Of a stretch of DNA of 10,845 bases, positions 6,465 to 10,845 are shown piece after piece. This stretch comes from LW40-45 sp048883105 (GTDB lineage Archaea; Asgardarchaeota; Lokiarchaeia; Sigyniarchaeales; SOKP01): the NCBI GenBank assembly GCA_048883105.1, contig JBHLQY010000071.1:1-10845 (forward strand), written 5' to 3'. Position numbers and translations under genes: made by a program. Positions within the stretch are counted from its first letter, which is position 1. Each line of letters starts with the position of its first letter. The notes under the pieces are model-generated. The model made no database searches. It saw only the letters and a list, made by a program, of their open reading frames with translations, and was not told the DNA's origin.

Positions 6465-6473
6465 CTTAAATAT
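6465..6473 (+). promoter_or_regulatory. TATA box of feoA2-feoB (CTTAAATAT)
   Basis: Same 9-mer as in the feoA1 promoter. Transcription would be expected to start near 6496-6500, leaving a leader of about 25 nt to the first ATG at 6524 or 37 nt to the second at 6536. Confidence 0.6.
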
Positions 6474-6523
6474 GATTTCTTCTTTTTTTTTATAGAAGTC
6501 AAACCTTTTTTAAGTTAATAATT

Positions 6524-6823
6524 ATGATTAGATCAATGTCTAAAAAATATCATCATCATAAACGACGTGGAACGCCACTAATTAAATGTTTAACTGAATG
6601 TAAAAAGGGAGAAGAAACAAGAGTTATAGGGGTAAATGCAGGATTTAAAGTAAAAAGACGTTTAGCGAATTTAGGAATAATTCCTGGAACAATTATAAAA
6701 AAAAAGAAAGATGCACCATTTCATGGGCCATTAGAAATATATGTCAAAGGTTCTACGTTAGCAATAGGAAGAGGTTTAGCATCAAAAATTCTTGTTGAAT
6801 GTGGTGAAACTTGTAATGCTTAA
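6524..6823 (+). CDS. feoA: FeoA-family protein 2 (ferrous iron transport accessory)
   Basis: 99 residues, a second FeoA domain. Family segments are TPLIKCLTECKKGEE (17-31), FKVKRRLANLGIIPGTIIKKK (41-61), APFHGPLEIYVKGSTLAIG (64-82) and RGLASKILVEC (83-93). Like its paralogue it has a C-x3-C (C22, C26) and a cysteine near the end (C93), plus C97. The N-terminus is basic and carries HHH at 10-12. It lies 43 bp ahead of feoB on the same strand and is almost surely co-transcribed, so this copy is the likelier FeoB partner. Met1 (6524) and Met5 (6536) are both possible starts; no Shine-Dalgarno site is seen. Confidence 0.9.
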   Translation: MIRSMSKKYHHHKRRGTPLIKCLTECKKGEETRVIGVNAGFKVKRRLANLGIIPGTIIKKKKDAPFHGPLEIYVKGSTLAIGRGLASKILVECGETCNA

Positions 6824-6830
6824 AAAAGCT

Positions 6831-6853
6831 CTTATTTAAGAAAAAAAAATAAG
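6831..6853 (+). other. Small A/U hairpin between feoA2 and feoB
   Basis: CTTATTT and AAATAAG form a perfect 7-bp stem around a 9-base, A-rich loop in the short gap before feoB. A stem this weak, with no U-run after it, is a poor terminator. It could mark mRNA processing or tune feoB translation, or be chance in A/T-rich sequence. Confidence 0.25.
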
Positions 6854-6866
6854 TTATCATATTCCA

Positions 6867-9113
6867 ATGAAAAAGAAAGGAAAAAAGAAGCGAAAAAAGC
6901 GTTCTAAAAGAATGCTTCCATTAGAAAGAGTTTATCAAAAGAGACATGAGAGAAAAATCCAATCAAAAGTACACTCTGAGAAAAAAGTATTGTATAAAAA
7001 AGAAGGCGCTTACAAAGAAACAATTAATATTGGTCTCGCAGGTAATCCTAATGTAGGTAAATCAGTGATATTTAATCAATTAACAGGTCTCTCACAAACA
7101 ATAGGAAATTGGCCCGGTAAAACTGTAGAAAGAATGGAAGGGCATCTAGATTTTTTAGGCTACCACTTTAATATCGTTGATCTACCAGGTATTTATAGCT
7201 TGTCCACATACACATTAGAAGAAATAGTGAGTCGAGAATATATCGTTTCTGATGATGTAGATATTATTATAAATGTAATTGATGCTACAAATTTAGAACG
7301 TAATTTATTTTTCACATTTCAACTTTTAGAATTAGAAGTTCCATTAATATTGGCAATAAATCAAATGGATATCCTTCGGAAAAGAAAAATTGATTTAGAT
7401 TTCAAAAAATTGGAAAAAATCTTTAAATTACCCGTACTTCCCACCGTTGCTGTACATGGTACGGGAGTTCATCAATTATTAGAAGAAGCAATCGAATTTG
7501 TGATATTTCATCATCCGCATTCTCATTATATTGAAGGTGGCAAAAGTAAACATGAAAATCTTAGTCATGATTATCATTTAAGGAAACAGAGTCAGATCAA
7601 ACTTGCTGAAGAAATTTCCGCAAAGAAATTTTTTCAATTTCCTGATTTATCATCAATAACTTCGTATGGCAAGGAAGTAGATTCGAAAATAAAGGATTTG
7701 ATTAAGTTAATTGAAAAAAATCGAGATTGTTTTTCAGAATTTAATTATCCTTCGCGATTTTTAGCAATAAAAATTTTAGAAAATGATGAGGAGATTATTA
7801 AAATTTTTGATACTAATGAAAAAACTAAAAATATTATTAGGATAACTGAAAAATATCGTAATGAATTGGAAGAATATCACGGAGAAGATATTAATACAAT
7901 CATTTCCTCTGAAATTTACAATAATATTCATAAAATATTAGAAAAAACCCTTATAGAACAAGCCCCAGGGACAATTAAAGAGACTTTGGCAGAAAAGTTC
8001 AATCATTTAACTACTCATTCTGTATGGGGGTATGTTATATTAGCTTTAATCGTTTTTGGGATATATGCATTTACTTTTGCTGTTGGTGATTTCTTGGGAG
8101 GATTAGTAGATGAATTTTATGGAGCTTTAAGCGTTAATGTGTATGCTGCATATGGAGAGGACAATTTTTGGGTCAAGCTTCTTTGGGATGGTGCGATGGG
8201 GGGATTTTTTGGCGCGGTTGGTGGTGTGTTAGTATATGTAATTCCATTCTTTCTTATTATTGAAATCCTCCAAGATTCTGGATATCTGCCAAGAGCAGCT
8301 TTCCTTATGGATAGAATAATGCACGCTATAGGAGTTCATGGAAAGACTATTATTCCAATGATATTAGGATTTGGATGTAATGTACCAGCATGTGCTGGTT
8401 GTAGAATAATGGAAACTGAACGTGAGAAAAAAATATCAATTGCATTAACATCACTTGTTCCTTGCGCTGCTGTAATGACTGTAGTTTTAGGGCTAGTTGG
8501 GCGTTATTTAGGGCTTTTCTGGGTTTTATTTTTATTCATTATAAATTTCTTAGTAATCTTACTTGTAGGAAGAATATTAAAAAAAGTCATGCCAGGTGAA
8601 TGTACAGAATTAATTATGGAATTGCATGATTATCGTGTTCCCAATTTCAATGTAATAATGAAACAAACTTACTTAAGGAGTAAAGAATTTATATTTAAAG
8701 CTCTGCCAATCATTATCGTGTTAGGAATCATTTTAGAAATTATGCTAATCTTCAATATATTAGAGCCAATTAATATTATCCTCTCCCCCATCACAGTTTT
8801 ATGGTTAGGATTGCCAATTGTGGCTGGAGTCTTTCTAATTTATGGCATTTTAAGAAAAGAATTGACTTTAGTACTTCTAGCGATATTAGCATCTTCACTA
8901 GGATTAACTTTATTAGAACTTATGACTCCAATACAGATGATAGTTTTTTGTTTAGTTACAATGCTCTATGTCCCTTGCTTTGCTACAATAATTGTTATTG
9001 CCAAACAAACCAATTGGAAATACGCTCTTTCAATATCCTTAATGGAAATAGCTTTAGCTTTATTAATTGGTGGCGCAATATATTGGGGTTATATGTTTTT
9101 TACTAGTTTTTAA
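6867..9113 (+). CDS. feoB: Ferrous iron transport protein B (FeoB)
   Basis: 748 residues. FeoB is the membrane Fe(II) uptake protein with a cytosolic GTP-binding domain. G1 is GNPNVGKS (59-66), the switch region NWPGKTVE (81-88) holds G2, G3 is DLPG (105-108), and G4 is NQMD (165-168). A helical linker (about 240-380) leads to the transmembrane part (385-745) with two Gate-type halves: IIPMILGFGCNVPACAGCR (495-513) and ILRKELTLVLL with YVPCFATI (661-671, 701-708). Cysteines at 504, 509, 512, 533, 695 and 704 line the presumed pore regions; ACAGC replaces the more common A-I-M-A-T after GCNVP. Residues 1-55 form a lysine/arginine-rich extension not found in standard FeoB. Residues 215-237 contain seven histidines in a loop behind the G domain. 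The extension and loop are in frame with no sign of error. Expressed with feoA2 from an operator-bearing promoter. Confidence 0.95.
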   Translation: MKKKGKKKRKKRSKRMLPLERVYQKRHERKIQSKVHSEKKVLYKKEGAYKETINIGLAGNPNVGKSVIFNQLTGLSQTIGNWPGKTVERMEGHLDFLGYHFNIVDLPGIYSLSTYTLEEIVSREYIVSDDVDIIINVIDATNLERNLFFTFQLLELEVPLILAINQMDILRKRKIDLDFKKLEKIFKLPVLPTVAVHGTGVHQLLEEAIEFVIFHHPHSHYIEGGKSKHENLSHDYHLRKQSQIKLAEEISAKKFFQFPDLSSITSYGKEVDSKIKDLIKLIEKNRDCFSEFNYPSRFLAIKILENDEEIIKIFDTNEKTKNIIRITEKYRNELEEYHGEDINTIISSEIYNNIHKILEKTLIEQAPGTIKETLAEKFNHLTTHSVWGYVILALIVFGIYAFTFAVGDFLGGLVDEFYGALSVNVYAAYGEDNFWVKLLWDGAMGGFFGAVGGVLVYVIPFFLIIEILQDSGYLPRAAFLMDRIMHAIGVHGKTIIPMILGFGCNVPACAGCRIMETEREKKISIALTSLVPCAAVMTVVLGLVGRYLGLFWVLFLFIINFLVILLVGRILKKVMPGECTELIMELHDYRVPNFNVIMKQTYLRSKEFIFKALPIIIVLGIILEIMLIFNILEPINIILSPITVLWLGLPIVAGVFLIYGILRKELTLVLLAILASSLGLTLLELMTPIQMIVFCLVTMLYVPCFATIIVIAKQTNWKYALSISLMEIALALLIGGAIYWGYMFFTSF

Positions 9114-9139
9114 TGTTAATCCTTCTTCTGATTTCATTG

Positions 9140-9149
9140 TTATAAATTT
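9140..9149 (+). promoter_or_regulatory. Candidate TATA box for mptG-mptD
   Basis: TTATAAATTT lies 54 bp ahead of the mptG ATG within the 90-bp gap behind feoB. Initiation near 9172 would fit. It suggests that the mpt pair is transcribed separately from the iron operon. No operator palindrome like those of the feo promoters is seen here. Confidence 0.35.
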
Positions 9150-9203
9150 AAATTTTCTAGAAAATTCATATTCTTAGTTATTATTCTCTAAAGTTTTCTT
9201 ACG

Positions 9204-10208
9204 ATGAAAGTCAGAATAACAACACCCTGCAGAATACATTTATCGTTGATAGACGAGAACGGGTATACCAGTCGAGTAGATGGGGGCATAGGGTTGATGT
9301 TAAACCAACCAAATGTGGTTTTAGAGGTCTCTAATCACGCAAATAAATTCACCATCGAATGTGATAGGTATTATAGAGAATCAGTCCAAGTAATAAATCA
9401 AAAAGCCTCGAAAATTTTCAAGTTATTCCACATAAATAATAAGAATTTTCATTTTGATTTAAAAAAATATTATCCGAGACATGTGGGATTAGGTTCAAGG
9501 ACTCAATTGAGTCTTGCAATCGGTACTGCGATTGCCACAATAAAAGATATGGATATTCCTGTAAAAGAAATTACTAAAATGGTTGAGAGAGGTGGAACCT
9601 CAGGTATTGGGTGGCGAGGTTTTGAAACTGGGGGTTTTATTCTCGATGGAGGTCATGATTTTGGTGTGGGAAAGGAAAAAGAAGATTTCTTACCATCTTC
9701 TTCTGCCGGTTCAGCTAATCCCGCATTAACAATATCACGATATAATATTCCAGAAAATTGGAGATTTGTTCTTGTAATTCCTAATGTAAAACCTGGGGCA
9801 CATGGAGAAGATGAGGTAAAGATTTTCAAGAATTATACTCCCATCCCAAGAGAAGAAGTTAACGAAGTTTCACATCAAATTCTAATGAAAGTCTTACCTG
9901 GAATCTTAAAGAATGATTTAAAATGCTTCGGAGAAGGCCTGAAGAGAATTCAAAGTATTGGATTTAAAAAAATTGAAATAAGCTTACAACACCAAATTGT
10001 GAGGGATATATTAATGTTTTTCGAGAATTATGGTGTAAAGGCTTACGGAATGTCTTCTTTTGGACCAAGTGTTATTGGTATTACAGAAACGGATGCAGAA
10101 GCAGAAAAATTAAAAAAATCTGTAGAAGAGTTCACAAAAGATATTGGCGGCCATTATTATATCTGTAAGCCCAATAATACCGGAGCAAAAATAGAATATA
10201 TTGAATGA
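9204..10208 (+). CDS. mptG: Beta-ribofuranosylaminobenzene 5'-phosphate synthase (RFAP synthase, GHMP-fold)
   Basis: 334 residues, the usual length. The enzyme condenses phosphoribosyl pyrophosphate with 4-hydroxybenzoate, releasing CO2 and diphosphate. This makes the arylamine ribose part of methanopterin. Signs are PCRIHLSLID (8-17), RVDGGIGLML (24-33), the GHMP phosphate-binding loop P-x3-GLGSRTQLSLAIG (91-107), and TSGIGWRGFETGGFILDGG (132-150). AGSANPAL (168-175) and the closing glycine-rich motif GMSSFGPSV (282-290) complete the set. The start ATG has no Shine-Dalgarno site but begins exactly with the first strand. mptD follows after 6 bp, and both belong to tetrahydromethanopterin synthesis, which supports both calls. 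An ordinary GHMP sugar kinase is unlikely because the AGSANPA and GFETGGF segments are characteristic of RFAP synthases. Confidence 0.9.
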   Translation: MKVRITTPCRIHLSLIDENGYTSRVDGGIGLMLNQPNVVLEVSNHANKFTIECDRYYRESVQVINQKASKIFKLFHINNKNFHFDLKKYYPRHVGLGSRTQLSLAIGTAIATIKDMDIPVKEITKMVERGGTSGIGWRGFETGGFILDGGHDFGVGKEKEDFLPSSSAGSANPALTISRYNIPENWRFVLVIPNVKPGAHGEDEVKIFKNYTPIPREEVNEVSHQILMKVLPGILKNDLKCFGEGLKRIQSIGFKKIEISLQHQIVRDILMFFENYGVKAYGMSSFGPSVIGITETDAEAEKLKKSVEEFTKDIGGHYYICKPNNTGAKIEYIE

Positions 10209-10214
10209 GATTCA

Positions 10215-10610
10215 ATGTCAAATAATAACCTTAAAATCTATTTTTCACCTGATTTAAGTGATAGAGAACGAGCTTGTTTTGAAACGGGCATAAAACTCGG
10301 TGCTCTTTATCATATTTTAAGTGGCATTCCCATTTCTTCTAATGATAATATAATTAAATCTATTGAGGAAGGAATAGAAGCAGCAATTTCTTGCCAACCT
10401 TACGTAAAGTCAATCAATATTAATTTAGATAAAGAAAAAATTATAGGAGATAAGAATACTGAATTTGATTACGACGAAATAACTGGAAAAATAATTCGTG
10501 CAGAGCTCGTACTCGAATATAAATCAATAGAAATTTTAGCTAAAATCGATTGGATTGAAGATCTACAATATCCATTGATGTTTATTGAAAAAATTCACAC
10601 AAAAAAGTAG
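10215..10610 (+). CDS. mptD: Dihydroneopterin aldolase, archaeal MptD family
   Basis: 131 residues. MptD cleaves 7,8-dihydroneopterin to 6-hydroxymethyl-7,8-dihydropterin and glycolaldehyde, the pterin branch of tetrahydromethanopterin synthesis. It is unrelated to bacterial FolB. Family segments are SDRERACFETGIKLGALYH (15-33), with E23 and H33 as likely active-site residues, and CQPYVKSININ (60-70), with Q61. YDEITGKIIRAELVLEY and the end YPLMFIEKI follow. The ATG lies 6 bp behind the mptG stop, so the two genes form a tight unit and are probably translated together. Confidence 0.88.
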   Translation: MSNNNLKIYFSPDLSDRERACFETGIKLGALYHILSGIPISSNDNIIKSIEEGIEAAISCQPYVKSININLDKEKIIGDKNTEFDYDEITGKIIRAELVLEYKSIEILAKIDWIEDLQYPLMFIEKIHTKK

Positions 10611-10695
10611 ATATTTCAACTAAGATTAGGTTAATAATTTATGTGATTTAAATTAGTCAGTATTGAAAATTTGAAGAAAATTACGAAATTAAGGA

Positions 10696-10845
10696 TTAAT
10701 CCATTAAATTACTGACATATTTGCTTACAAGGTCTATGGTTTTAAGCGCGCGTTTATTTTTACCAAACCGTTCGATATTTTCCATATGATCTATTATTTT
10801 TTCGTGAATTACATTAAATAAAGCGAATTCATTTTTTTCTTTAGC
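10696..10845 (-). CDS. 3' end of an unrecognised gene, running out of the window
   Basis: The minus strand is open from the window edge to a TAA at 10696-10698, giving 49 C-terminal residues. They read as one long charged helix, for example KIIDHMENIERFGKNKRALK followed by a short amphipathic end. There are no cysteines and no membrane segment. It converges with mptD, leaving an 85-bp A/T-rich gap. With no N-terminal part visible the family cannot be named; regulatory, ATPase or HEPN-like helical proteins are all conceivable. The call rests on an open frame with plausible codons right up to the edge. Confidence 0.5.
   Translation of the reverse strand, partial: AKEKNEFALFNVIHEKIIDHMENIERFGKNKRALKTIDLVSKYVSNLMD

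Larger units (their letters stand above)
6137..6523. other. 387-bp divergent control region between the two feoA genes
   Basis: This gene-free spacer holds a promoter and operator at each end. The 250 bp in between are extremely A+T-rich, with short A/T palindromes such as AATATTAAATATT around 6357-6369. There is no believable open frame, no tRNA or rRNA, and no structured RNA that could be recognised by eye. A GAGGACCC patch at 6398-6405 followed by seven T stands out from its surroundings but has no assigned role. Confidence 0.6.

Noticed and set aside
8801..9106. Open frame overlapping the 3' end of feoB in another plus frame (101 codons)
   Set aside because: It has no start signals or family likeness, and it lies over transmembrane helices of feoB that are clearly coding.
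10656..10716. Inverted repeat GTCAGTA / TACTGAC in the gap behind mptD
   Set aside because: The arms are 7 bp and 47 bp apart, and one arm lies within the coding end of the minus-strand gene. This is likely chance in A/T-rich sequence.
1..10845. CRISPR arrays, tRNA or rRNA genes, insertion sequences with transposase
   Set aside because: No regularly spaced repeats, cloverleaf-like or GC-rich RNA segments, or transposase motifs were found on either strand.

Overview
The window is AT-rich (roughly 70% A+T by eye) and archaeal. Signs of this are a UbiA enzyme of the ether-lipid type, two consecutive tetrahydromethanopterin (H4MPT) biosynthesis genes, TATA-box-like promoters with almost no Shine-Dalgarno sites, and T-rich stretches behind genes. 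One protein has a gelsolin-like domain joined to a PH-like region. Gelsolin-like proteins in an AT-rich archaeon with H4MPT cofactors point to an Asgard archaeon, probably of the Lokiarchaeia type. That placement is inference; there is no rRNA or tRNA here to settle it.

Layout. Bases 1-803 (+) hold a UbiA-family geranylgeranyltransferase missing its start. It converges on an orphan N6-adenine DNA methyltransferase (811-2238, -). Upstream of that lies the gelsolin/PH-like protein (2308-3246, -). A divergent spacer separates this from larE, a sacrificial sulfur transferase (3426-4256, +). larE converges on a PurM/AIR-synthase-related gene (4268-5697, -) that is broken in the middle. An iron-uptake block follows: feoA1 (5834-6136, -), a 387-bp control region, then feoA2 and feoB (6524-9113, +). 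Then come mptG (RFAP synthase) and mptD (dihydroneopterin aldolase) at 9204-10610 (+). The window ends in the 3' end of an unrecognised minus-strand gene (10696-10845).

How the parts fit. The iron block looks like one regulated unit. Both divergent feoA promoters carry the same 9-bp TATA-like element, CTTAAATAT. Next to or overlapping each one is a TTAGGTGCACCTAA-type palindrome of the kind bound by DtxR/IdeR-family metal repressors. FeoB has a lysine-rich N-terminal extension and a histidine-rich stretch behind its G domain. MptG and MptD act on the arylamine and pterin branches of the same C1-carrier cofactor.

The most unusual sequence event is in the PurM-like gene. A 25-bp insert containing a 6-bp inverted repeat sits between two copies of TACG. 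It adds 29 bp, shifts the frame and brings in a stop. Removing it in thought restores a continuous 466-residue protein with the family-like join FHVSRAALRDLYVKGAKP. The second most interesting item is the gelsolin/PH-like protein.
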